From JAFDZW01 sp964404255 (GTDB lineage Bacteria; Bacteroidota; Ignavibacteria; Palsa-1295), in assembly GCA_964404255.1 (NCBI GenBank), contig CAYOJJ010000019.1:1-64000 (forward strand): a stretch of 64,000 nt of DNA. The letters are read 5' to 3'. The position numbers and the translations under genes are program-made. Of this stretch, positions 45,865 through 52,185 are shown piece after piece (position 1 is the first letter of the stretch; each line of letters starts with the position of its first letter). Below the pieces are notes generated by a model. That model was not told where the DNA came from, made no database searches, and worked only from the letters and a program-made list of their open reading frames with translations.

Positions 45865-47079
45865 TTATTGGGGAATATATTGAGATAGCATTCCCATTAA
45901 TTTATTTAGGTCCGAATATTTCATATTCATCCAAAGTAATTGAGGTTGTCCAGTAGTATTATATGTAAAGACGAAAGTAATATTATTTTTGAGGGATGGC
46001 TCTTTCTTTTGTAAGTCAACCATTAGCGCCCATGTCATAGATCTCATTAAGACTATATGATCTAAAGAATCATGCTTATTTAGTAGCATAAATTGGACAC
46101 TTAGTTGATCAGAGGCAAAAATAACAGGTGAAATAGGAATGACAATTTTATCCCCTGTCTCCTCACTCATGTTGCTTTTAAGCAATGCATTTAGAGAGGC
46201 TTCTGCTTTTGTTCGTAGTATTTGGATCCCTACACTCCTTAGATTCATGAATAGACTAACCATTTCTTTGTACCCCTCTATATTCGAAATGTCTTTTGTA
46301 GCTAAAACATCTTCTCCGGCCTTGTTAAGCATTGGAAAGAAATTCCCATTTGTACGTGGACATTTTACATATAGATTGTACTCCTCTAGTGTCGGGGGGT
46401 GGAAATTATACTCTATACGATTGAGAAGGCAATGAATTTTATATAAATAACTCCCAATTAAGTACCCTTCTTCTAAATTATTGCATTGGTCACCATATGT
46501 GAGAAGCAGTAGTTTTCGATGGTCAAAATAGCCTTTAAGCTCTGTGGGAGTTTCAAAGATTATTGTACATTGACCGTAATCATAGAATGAAATATAATGG
46601 ACGAAATCATATATTGGGTCTATGATGCTTTTACTCCTATAAAAACGATTACGGTTTTGAACACTTATATGTAGTCTGTAGATGATAATATTTATTCTGT
46701 TATTGATCTTACCCTTATCTAACTCAATGCGCTCGCCGAATCCATTCCTAATTGCTATAACTTCGGTGTCTAGCCATTTATTGCATTTGAGTATTTGTTC
46801 CAGGGCTGCCCCTTTTACTTCGCTTTCGAACCAATTATTTTCATCATCTTCATCATATAGTTTATTGCTGTTCTTTGTCTTATTCTGAAAAATAAAAATT
46901 GTGTCTTTAAATAAAAGTATTGCGTCTCCAAATTCCTTTTCCTGTTTTTTAAATTTATATTTATTATTATCTCCCCAGAATGTAATTATTTTAGGCCACC
47001 GTTCATGCCACCTGCCAATTACAGAGTCAATATTATCTACTTTCCATTCTTCTGGATAATCTGAAAATGAGGGCGTCAT
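45865..47079 (-). CDS. AT-rich unknown protein with nuclease-like N-terminus
   Basis: A 404-residue cytoplasmic protein, not recognised as a whole. Near residues 47-67 the pattern KEFGDAILLFKDTIFIFQNK (GD, then a beta hairpin ending Q-N-K) matches how the active site of restriction-endonuclease-like folds is written (D...Q/E-x-K), and the following segment (WFESEVKGAALEQILKC) is a helix as expected. The rest (residues 110-404) is mixed alpha/beta. Base composition is clearly more AT-rich than in flanking genes, and codons end mostly in A or T, which suggests horizontal transfer. It is flanked by an atpZ-like gene (convergent) and by a gene downstream of hutI. Confidence 0.6.
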   Translation of the reverse strand: MTPSFSDYPEEWKVDNIDSVIGRWHERWPKIITFWGDNNKYKFKKQEKEFGDAILLFKDTIFIFQNKTKNSNKLYDEDDENNWFESEVKGAALEQILKCNKWLDTEVIAIRNGFGERIELDKGKINNRINIIIYRLHISVQNRNRFYRSKSIIDPIYDFVHYISFYDYGQCTIIFETPTELKGYFDHRKLLLLTYGDQCNNLEEGYLIGSYLYKIHCLLNRIEYNFHPPTLEEYNLYVKCPRTNGNFFPMLNKAGEDVLATKDISNIEGYKEMVSLFMNLRSVGIQILRTKAEASLNALLKSNMSEETGDKIVIPISPVIFASDQLSVQFMLLNKHDSLDHIVLMRSMTWALMVDLQKKEPSLKNNITFVFTYNTTGQPQLLWMNMKYSDLNKLMGMLSQYIPQ

Positions 47080-47113
47080 TTTGATGGATAAGGAGGAAAG
47101 CTAAACAAAGTAC

Positions 47114-47644
47114 TTAACGCTTCATTGCTTTTGGCTTATCGAAGATTTCTTTGGCGATAATGAACTGACGGAAGTTCTCTTTGGTCACGAATGCTTTTTT
47201 CACGGCAACCTTGGAATAAGCTTCCTGCTCTTCTTTCGCTTCGACCTTTCTATCGAGATCGCTGAGGCCGGTATTCTTAAGAAAATGGGAGACTGCATCA
47301 TGCTCGCTCGCCGTTAGTTCATCTTCCGAGCGGTTGGCTGCCCCATATCCCGATTCGGTATTTGTATCTTCCTGCGTCGCATACCCCTCGCCATATCCGC
47401 TGTTATCGGCATAGGCGGCGGAGGCTACGGCATCGTCAGAAGTGGTGCGGGTGATAGTCGTCATCGGGCGAGCCTCGCGCTGGGCGGCAAGCCTCGGGGC
47501 AGGAGCACTGGCACGCTGGGCTCTGAGGCGTTCTTCGGCTTTCTTTAAGCGCGTGGCTTCGGTTTGAGCCTGCTGGCCTTTCTTCTTTTGCGCGAGGATC
47601 ATGCGCAAAATGAAAAATGCAAGGATGATAAAATAAATTTTCAT
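47114..47644 (-). CDS. small membrane-anchored protein with conserved C-terminal motif
   Basis: A 176-residue protein: one N-terminal membrane helix (IYFIILAFFILRMILA), a positively charged coiled-coil-like segment (residues 20-60), a disordered Ala/Ser/Gly/Tyr middle, and a C-terminal motif VTKENFRQFIIAKEIFDKPKAMKR. The ending ...EIF..PKA.R is common in small Bacteroidota membrane proteins of unknown function. The start ATG overlaps the hutI stop by four bases (ATGA), so it is coupled to hutI, possibly only for expression. Probably located at the cytoplasmic membrane with a cytoplasmic tail. Confidence 0.75.
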   Translation of the reverse strand: MKIYFIILAFFILRMILAQKKKGQQAQTEATRLKKAEERLRAQRASAPAPRLAAQREARPMTTITRTTSDDAVASAAYADNSGYGEGYATQEDTNTESGYGAANRSEDELTASEHDAVSHFLKNTGLSDLDRKVEAKEEQEAYSKVAVKKAFVTKENFRQFIIAKEIFDKPKAMKR

Positions 47645-48882
47645 AACGAGCCGTGTACGATTGCTCCTTTTTTAACGACCGCCGCTACATCGCTTACCCC
47701 AATATGATAGGGTAAATACGCGAGCGACGGTATATCATAGAACACAAAGTCGCCGGATTTATTCACTTCAATACTGCCATGCGTTGCAGCCCTATCGAGA
47801 GCCGCCGCACCGTTGAGCGTTGCCGCCGTCAGCGCTTCTTCGGGTGACATCCCCATCCCGATCACGGCCAGCGACATAGCAAGCTGCATATTCTCGCTCA
47901 TCGAAGAGCCGGGGTTGCAATCGGTAGCGATGGCAACGGCGCAGCCAGCTTCTATCATCTTGCGCGCCGGTGCATACGGCGAACGAATACACATTGCCGT
48001 GATAGGTAGTAGCGTTGCTATCGTACGCTTGGAAGCAGCAAGCGCCCTGATACCACTATCATCGATCTTCAATAAATGATCGGCGCTGAAACTGCCAAGC
48101 GATGCCGCCAGCGCCGCGCCCGAAGTATTCGCCAGTTCATCGGCATGGAGTTTTATTTTCAGTCCTGCTTCGGCAGCGGCTTTGCAGATGCGCTCGGTCT
48201 CATCGTTAGTAAAATATCCTTCATCGCAAAAGACATCGGCAAATTCCGCCGCGCCGGAGACAACGACTTCCGGCAATTGCTCGAAAATCAACTCTTCCAC
48301 ATATTCCGATTGCGACTTATCCTTCGGCACGGCATGAGCGCCGAGCCAGGTCGTAATAATTTCCATCGGTGTCTCGTTGCCGAGTTCTTTCGCGGCTTCG
48401 AGCAGTTTTATTTCATCGCGAAGAGAGAGCCCGTAACCGGATTTTACTTCCATCGTTGTCGTGCCGAGTGCGAGCGCACTACGGATGATCTTCTCCGACG
48501 ACCGCGCAATAGAGGAAACGCTCGCCGCACGAGTAGCCTCGACGCTCGCGCGAATACCGCCCCCCATCGCAGCGATTTCCTGATAGCTCTTGCCTTCGGC
48601 GCGCATACAGAATTCATTACTGCGCTCACCGGCAAACACGGCATGGGTATGCGAATCGACAAAGCCGGGCAAAGCGAGTAGCCCGCGGCAATCTATTTTA
48701 TAATAGTGGCTCGCCAGAGTCGGCAGGACATCTTCCTCACGGCCGGCATGAGTAATAAACCCACGTTCGTCGGTGCAGATCACCGCCTGCTCGATCGTCC
48801 GCACGACGCGCATCTGCTCTCCCCGCCGGGCAACCGTACCGAGCGGCGTTATTAGTTTACCGATATTATGGTAGCATTTCAT
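47641..48882 (-). CDS. hutI: imidazolonepropionase
   Basis: HutI hydrolyses imidazolonepropionate to N-formimino-glutamate, the third step of histidine breakdown. It has the amidohydrolase metal motif H78-T-H80 (VDSHTHAVFAGER), MGGGIRASVEATRAA, KSGYGLSLRDEIKLL, KLHADELANTSGA, SADHLLK and ATDCNPGSS with the catalytic Asp. At 413 aa it is normal. hutU, hutH and hutG are not near, so the pathway is scattered or incomplete. A TATTTTTG element ends five bases before the ATG, so the mRNA may be leaderless. The N-terminus NIGKLITPLG matches the family, supporting this start. Confidence 0.95.
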   Translation of the reverse strand: MKCYHNIGKLITPLGTVARRGEQMRVVRTIEQAVICTDERGFITHAGREEDVLPTLASHYYKIDCRGLLALPGFVDSHTHAVFAGERSNEFCMRAEGKSYQEIAAMGGGIRASVEATRAASVSSIARSSEKIIRSALALGTTTMEVKSGYGLSLRDEIKLLEAAKELGNETPMEIITTWLGAHAVPKDKSQSEYVEELIFEQLPEVVVSGAAEFADVFCDEGYFTNDETERICKAAAEAGLKIKLHADELANTSGAALAASLGSFSADHLLKIDDSGIRALAASKRTIATLLPITAMCIRSPYAPARKMIEAGCAVAIATDCNPGSSMSENMQLAMSLAVIGMGMSPEEALTAATLNGAAALDRAATHGSIEVNKSGDFVFYDIPSLAYLPYHIGVSDVAAVVKKGAIVHGSL

Positions 48883-48887
48883 TGATA

Positions 48888-48895
48888 CAAAAATA
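48888..48895 (-). promoter_or_regulatory. -7 element TATTTTTG immediately before hutI
   Basis: CAAAAATA on the plus strand. Only five bases separate it from the hutI ATG, so transcription would begin at or very near the start codon. Confidence 0.5.
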
Positions 48896-48897
48896 CA

Positions 48898-49096
48898 TCT
48901 CCTTCTCCCTTTGTATAGACTCTAGACATCCCTCGTAGGGAGAAGGATTGAGGATGAGGGTAAAAAGCCACGGCATAGCACTACCGCCGATGTCCTAACC
49001 GATATGTGCATTTCGTGAGGACATTAAACCGCTGGTTCTTTTTCACCACTTTGCCCTCAACCCCGACCCTTCTCCCTTAAAGGGAGAAGGGAGTAT
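48898..49096. repeat. composite inverted-repeat element (MITE-like)
   Basis: The left end carries CTCCTTCTCCCTTTG, then GTAGGGAGAAGGATTGAGG and ATGAGGGTAAAAAG. The right end carries the reverse: CTTTTTCACC, GCCCTCAACCCCGACCC and CTTAAAGGGAGAAGGGAG. In the centre ATGTCCT (near 48989) and AGGACAT (near 49017) form another 7-bp pair. No open frame is inside. It could be a non-autonomous mobile element or a transcript-processing hairpin. The stretch from 48883 to 49512 holds no protein gene, only this element and the regulatory features below. Confidence 0.65.
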
Positions 49097-49153
49097 TAAT
49101 TTTTGTAAATCTGCGCGATGCTAAGTGATTGATTTTGCGCGATTGAAGCTGTG

Positions 49154-49183
49154 ATTAATTGTCTTTAATTGTGACTTATTGTG
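49154..49183 (+). promoter_or_regulatory. three 10-bp phased repeats upstream of a promoter element
   Basis: ATTAATTGTC, TTTAATTGTG and ACTTATTGTG follow each other without gap, so the shared core TTAATTGT recurs once per helical turn. They end 13 bases before the TATATTTG element. A fourth copy is at 49230-49237 and its complement at 49313-49320. Likely a binding array for a regulator. Confidence 0.55.
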
Positions 49184-49196
49184 CCTCAGAGGCGTA

Positions 49197-49204
49197 TATA
49201 TTTG
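49197..49204 (+). promoter_or_regulatory. -7 element TATATTTG upstream of the Dam-family methylase
   Basis: A perfect TAnnTTTG. If used, it gives a leader of about 300 bases before the TTG start at 49513. Confidence 0.55.
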
Positions 49205-49229
49205 TACCCAACTGGCGATTTCAGCGAAA

Positions 49230-49320
49230 TTAATTGTGGACTTTTTTGAGGAGGTTCTTTTTTGTTCAGAGTTTCCCAGTTAACTTTAATTAAATAAATA
49301 TCTTCGGCGACCACAATTAA
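49230..49320 (+). promoter_or_regulatory. 10-bp inverted repeat enclosing a strong ribosome site and a short frame
   Basis: TTAATTGTGG at 49230-49239 and CCACAATTAA at 49311-49320. Between them AGGAGG (49249-49254) precedes TTG at 49262, which opens an 11-codon frame ending at 49297 (LFRVSQLTLIK). This could be a leader peptide whose ribosome site is controlled by the stem, or coincidence. Confidence 0.35.
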
Positions 49321-49375
49321 GACAAGAGTTTTCTTGCTATACTTTTTCCTCTTCTAAAACTTTCGGGCTATTAGT

Positions 49376-49406
49376 GGATAGATGTATATCTATCCTACAT
49401 CTATCC
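49376..49406 (+). promoter_or_regulatory. mutually exclusive hairpins in the methylase leader
   Basis: GGATAGAT (49376-49383) can pair with either of two copies of ATCTATCC (49388-49395 and 49399-49406); the second pairing extends to nine bases with GGATAGATG/CATCTATCC. Two alternative stems sharing one strand are typical of attenuation or riboswitch-like control. Confidence 0.45.
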
Positions 49407-49462
49407 CAATATGTCTTGGAAAAATTAAAGGCTCCTCGTAGTTTCGTAGTGACTTATTAACA

Positions 49463-49492
49463 GCAGAAGGTCCTCTTCTGCATAGGTCTTTT
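49463..49492 (+). terminator. terminator-like hairpin just before the methylase start
   Basis: GCAGAAG pairs with CTTCTGC across GTCCT; ATAGG and a run of five T (within TCTTTTTAA) follow. It lies 32 bases before the TTG start codon and may act as an attenuator. Confidence 0.5.
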
Positions 49493-49512
49493 TAACTTTC
49501 ACCAAGACTGCC

Positions 49513-50295
49513 TTGAAAAAACAATCTAAACTAAACGCCCCCTTCCCGTGGGTCGGTGGAAAACGCTTACTTCGGGAATCGATCATTGCCAAAATCCCAT
49601 CCCACCGCTGCTACGTCGAAGCATTTGCCGGAGCCGCGTGGGTTTACTGGGGAAAGCCACCCTCGGAAATAGAGGTCATTAACGATATCGATGGGAATCT
49701 GGTCAACCTCTACCGTCAGATCCAAACCAACGTCGAAGCCTTTTATGAGAAGGTATGGTATCTGCTGGTTTCCCGGGAGGAATACCACCGCTACCTAAAG
49801 CTCTTAACCAAACACCCGGAAAGCCTCAGTGATCTGGAACGGGCTGTGTATTACTTCTATATCATAAAACACACCTTCGGCGGACGCTTTGGAGCCGGGT
49901 TTGCCTTTAGTAAGACCCACCCTCCAAAGTCAACGGTGGGCCATGATACCTTACTGGCTCTTTCGGAGCGGTTACAGAATACTTATGTCGATAACCTCTC
50001 CTATGAGCGGATTCTGAAGAACTACGATGGGAAAGATACCTTTTTCTATTGTGATCCACCATACGTGGTAGCCAACGACCGAAGCTTTTACAGGTATTAC
50101 TTTAATGAGCAACACCATATTGAATTGCAGGAAAAGCTGTCAAAGATCGAGGGGAAGTTCTTATTGAGCTATGATGATGTCCCTCTGATCAGAGAATTGT
50201 ATAAAGATTTTGCAATTGAACAGACCGACCCGGTTCAGTATAGCTTATCGAAGAAACGGCAGGTAAAGAAGGAATTGTTGATCCGTAACTATTAA
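49513..50295 (+). CDS. Dam-family (D12 class) adenine-specific DNA methyltransferase
   Basis: A 260-residue N6-adenine methyltransferase that would transfer a methyl group from SAM to adenine in DNA. Motif X: PFPWVGGKRLLRESI. Motif I: VEAFAGAA (35-42). Motif IV: DPPY at 181-184, in FFYCDPPYVVAND. C-terminal FLLSYDDVPLI corresponds to motif V/VI. The size and form are those of phage- or island-borne Dam enzymes; the target sequence cannot be deduced. The start must be TTG 49513: an in-frame stop lies at 49483 and no ATG or GTG lies between. No restriction gene is next to it, so it may be orphan or protective. It converges on the four-module operon. Confidence 0.92.
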   Translation: MKKQSKLNAPFPWVGGKRLLRESIIAKIPSHRCYVEAFAGAAWVYWGKPPSEIEVINDIDGNLVNLYRQIQTNVEAFYEKVWYLLVSREEYHRYLKLLTKHPESLSDLERAVYYFYIIKHTFGGRFGAGFAFSKTHPPKSTVGHDTLLALSERLQNTYVDNLSYERILKNYDGKDTFFYCDPPYVVANDRSFYRYYFNEQHHIELQEKLSKIEGKFLLSYDDVPLIRELYKDFAIEQTDPVQYSLSKKRQVKKELLIRNY

Positions 50296-50303
50296 CATAA
50301 CAC

Positions 50304-50328
50304 AGCCCCGGTTGACCAAACCGGGGCT
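50304..50328 (+). terminator. GC-rich hairpin after the methylase gene
   Basis: AGCCCCGGTT pairs with AACCGGGGCT across GACCA. There is no T-run, so it works alone poorly or acts with the next hairpin. Confidence 0.55.
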
Positions 50329-50350
50329 GACCTGTATCCCGCAGGTATAG

Positions 50351-50374
50351 AAAAGTCCGCAGAGGCGGACTTTT
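50351..50374. terminator. bidirectional terminator overlapping the stop of the 62-aa gene
   Basis: AAAAGTCCGC pairs with GCGGACTTTT across AGAG. Its right arm overlaps the TAA of the minus-strand gene (50373-50375). Confidence 0.85.
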
Positions 50375-50561
50375 ACATTCTATTCAAATAGTACTGGACT
50401 TTGTGCTCATCCTCGTTACAGAGGTAGCGAAGGGTAACCAGTGCCCGATTTGCCAGTTCGGTTACCTCCCGGCGTTCTTTCTTAGAGAGAATTCGGGTAG
50501 TAAGCAACCGCTGGGCTATTGAGATATTAGCGAGGCAGGATTTGATCGTTTGATGTTTCAT
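50373..50561 (-). CDS. small helical protein, last gene of the four-gene operon
   Basis: A 62-residue protein, MKHQTIKSCLANISIAQRL..., entirely helical in character with a charged middle (SKKERREVTELANRA) and ending HKVQYYLNRM. I do not recognise it. Start ATG 50561 is chosen because GGAGGA at 50568-50573 lies exactly six bases upstream, a strong ribosome site, and it overlaps the preceding stop as ATGA; the ATG two codons earlier would be too close to that site. It does not contain the module found in the three genes before it. The terminator at 50351-50374 ends the operon. Confidence 0.72.
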   Translation of the reverse strand: MKHQTIKSCLANISIAQRLLTTRILSKKERREVTELANRALVTLRYLCNEDEHKVQYYLNRM

Positions 50562-51031
50562 GCCCATTCCTCCCCTAAGTGACGTTCCATAAAATCTTCT
50601 AACCCCTTCTTGGATAGTTCTTCACAAACCTCCTGCCAGGACTTATGGCAAAGCTTCCAGAGGTTTTCCATGCATCCGGTCATCCGTTCGGTTAATACCG
50701 TGAAGACCGTTTCAGTAATATCGTCGGTTACCGCACATTCTTCTACGATACGTAAGATTTGAATTTGAGTATCGATCTTAGCTTGTCTGACGGCTTCGGC
50801 GGAAAAGGTATCCTGCTGAAAGAGAGCTTTGCATACTTGCTCGGTTACTACCTGTTGCTGGCCCGGGCGTTCGTTACCATTATCATCGTGGACGGTAATG
50901 GAGAACTTCGGTTCATAGTAGTGCCGGATGTCAGCTTTCGGATCGGTAAGGGTTCTTCTAATAATGCTCTCGATGGTCTCGGTCTGAGTGGCTTCGAGAA
51001 CAACGGGGCTGTAAATTCCTACGTGGTACAT
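50558..51031 (-). CDS. unknown protein with one copy of a recurring 75-residue module plus helical C-terminus
   Basis: 157 residues from ATG 51031, four bases after the preceding stop; an ATG at 51073 lies inside the upstream gene. Residues 1-75 (MYHVGIYSPVV, TIESIIRRTLTDPKADIRHY, FSITVHDDNG, TEQVCKALFQQ) follow the same beta-helix-beta-beta-helix order as the modules in the 175-aa and 77-aa proteins upstream. Residues 80-157 are helical and acidic, with several Cys (CAVTDD, CMENLWKLCHKSWQEVCEEL). The function is unknown. There is no signal peptide. It is coupled to the 62-aa gene by an ATGA overlap. Confidence 0.72.
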   Translation of the reverse strand: MYHVGIYSPVVLEATQTETIESIIRRTLTDPKADIRHYYEPKFSITVHDDNGNERPGQQQVVTEQVCKALFQQDTFSAEAVRQAKIDTQIQILRIVEECAVTDDITETVFTVLTERMTGCMENLWKLCHKSWQEVCEELSKKGLEDFMERHLGEEWA

Positions 51032-51035
51032 GGGC

Positions 51036-51563
51036 TTAGTTCTGTTTAATGGAGAGGTAGGTATAAAGAGCATTCAGGCATTGGGTACGAAGGGCTTCGT
51101 CACCGTGATGATCTTTGGCGACCGAAAGATCATATCCTGTATTGTTCGGGTTCTCGGAAAAATAAACAAATGCTATGGGATCGTTTAGAACAGTGCGGAA
51201 GACCCTTCTAAGTTCGTTCATTTCTTCTTGGCTTGGAGGTGTAGCGGTCTTGACTACCACTTTGTGGGTATATTCAAGCTCCGGCATTTTAGAGGCAAGG
51301 TAGGTTGAAAACGCATTATCGTGAATCAGGGGAAAGAGCATCGACATAACATCGAGGCGTAAGTCGTTATCAGGAATTCCGGTGGTGCTTCCCGGAGCAA
51401 ATTCTAATACTACGACATCGAAGGTATCTCCTGCGGAAGTAAAAATGACTTCCCGGTCATCGGCTAAACAGGCTCCGACAATTTTGGTGGTCAGATAGTG
51501 TTGAATAATTTGGAGCGGGGCCACCGAGGTAACGATGTGGATTTTAACAGTTTTCTTATTCAT
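51036..51563 (-). CDS. unknown protein with two copies of the recurring module
   Basis: 175 residues. Module A, residues 4-80: VKIHIVTSVAPLQIIQHYL, DDREVIFTS, FDVVVLEF, LRLDVMSMLFPLI. Module B, residues about 97-172: HKVVVKTATPPSQEEMNELR, NDPIAFVYFS, YDLSVAKDH, RTQCLNALYTYL. Each has an opening strand, a helix, two strands and a closing helix with a (C/x)..AL(F/Y) pattern. Module B is most like the 77-aa protein upstream. Not a family I recognise; no catalytic motif or membrane segment stands out. It lies in the operon 27 bases after the 77-aa gene and four before the next. Confidence 0.72.
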   Translation of the reverse strand: MNKKTVKIHIVTSVAPLQIIQHYLTTKIVGACLADDREVIFTSAGDTFDVVVLEFAPGSTTGIPDNDLRLDVMSMLFPLIHDNAFSTYLASKMPELEYTHKVVVKTATPPSQEEMNELRRVFRTVLNDPIAFVYFSENPNNTGYDLSVAKDHHGDEALRTQCLNALYTYLSIKQN

Positions 51564-51590
51564 GATTGTACCTTGCGGGGATGAGGTAGT

Positions 51591-51824
51591 TTAGTTAATC
51601 TTAGAAAAGAAGTGATTGAAGAGGGCCTTCTGACAATCGATGGCCAAATCGGTCTGCTCAGAATTATTCTTGAGCACTACGCAGTAAAAATCGCAGCCCG
51701 GTTTGTCGGTATGAAAAAGCACCTCGGCTTTGTTATCTTTTACCACCTTGCGAAGAACCGGAAGCAACTTTGCAATGACTTCATGGCTGGGAAGAACCGG
51801 GGTTTGAATCTGAATTTTAAGCAT
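51591..51824 (-). CDS. unknown single-module protein, first gene of the operon
   Basis: 77 residues, essentially one module: LKIQIQTPVLPSHEVIAKLL, an RKVVKDNKAEVLFHTDK strand pair, CDFYCVVLKN, and DCQKALFNHFFSKIN. It aligns with the C-terminal half of the next protein without internal gaps larger than one or two residues. It is the operon's first gene; AGAAGAAAAC upstream is at best a weak ribosome site. No TAnnTTTG element was found, but a GGACAC-N8-GTGTCC inverted repeat lies 58 bases upstream of the start. Function unknown. Confidence 0.7.
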   Translation of the reverse strand: MLKIQIQTPVLPSHEVIAKLLPVLRKVVKDNKAEVLFHTDKPGCDFYCVVLKNNSEQTDLAIDCQKALFNHFFSKIN

Positions 51825-51881
51825 CTTTTGTTTTCTTCTAAGTTATTGGTTTTATGGGAATTGCTGTCGCTGCAATTCAAC

Positions 51882-51901
51882 GGACACGACAAATTGTGTC
51901 C
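51882..51901. promoter_or_regulatory. inverted repeat upstream of the four-module operon
   Basis: GGACAC at 51882-51887 and GTGTCC at 51896-51901, with an inner ACAA-A-TTGT palindrome at 51889-51897. It is a possible operator. Otherwise the gap 51825-52185 holds no gene that I can support, only the terminator at its right end. Confidence 0.35.
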
Positions 51902-52126
51902 CCACCGAGTTCGGGCAATCTGCACTATTTTTTGAGGTTTTTTAGGTTCGTTTTATTGGCTTATTTTGATCAAAAATGGAGGTATTTGTCAATAAAGAAT
52001 TTAATAGAATACTACCCGTAGCATAGAATCTAAATTGCAAACCGAACAGCCTCTGCAAAGGAACAACAACTATGGATAAGGCCTTATAATAGTAGTCCTC
52101 TTATATTTAAAATGTCACAAAAACTA

Positions 52127-52165
52127 AACCGGTGGTTATAACTAATACTGTTATAACCACCGGTT
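52127..52165. terminator. long perfect hairpin, terminator of the 2051-aa gene
   Basis: AACCGGTGGTTATAAC pairs perfectly over 16 bases with GTTATAACCACCGGTT across TAATACT. The minus-strand reading continues TTTAGTTTTTG, a T-rich tail. Confidence 0.85.
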
Positions 52166-52185
52166 TTAATATTAACAGAGTCAGG

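Noticed and set aside
49382..49441. 19-codon frame in the methylase leader
   Set aside because: It coincides with the alternative hairpins and has no ribosome site.
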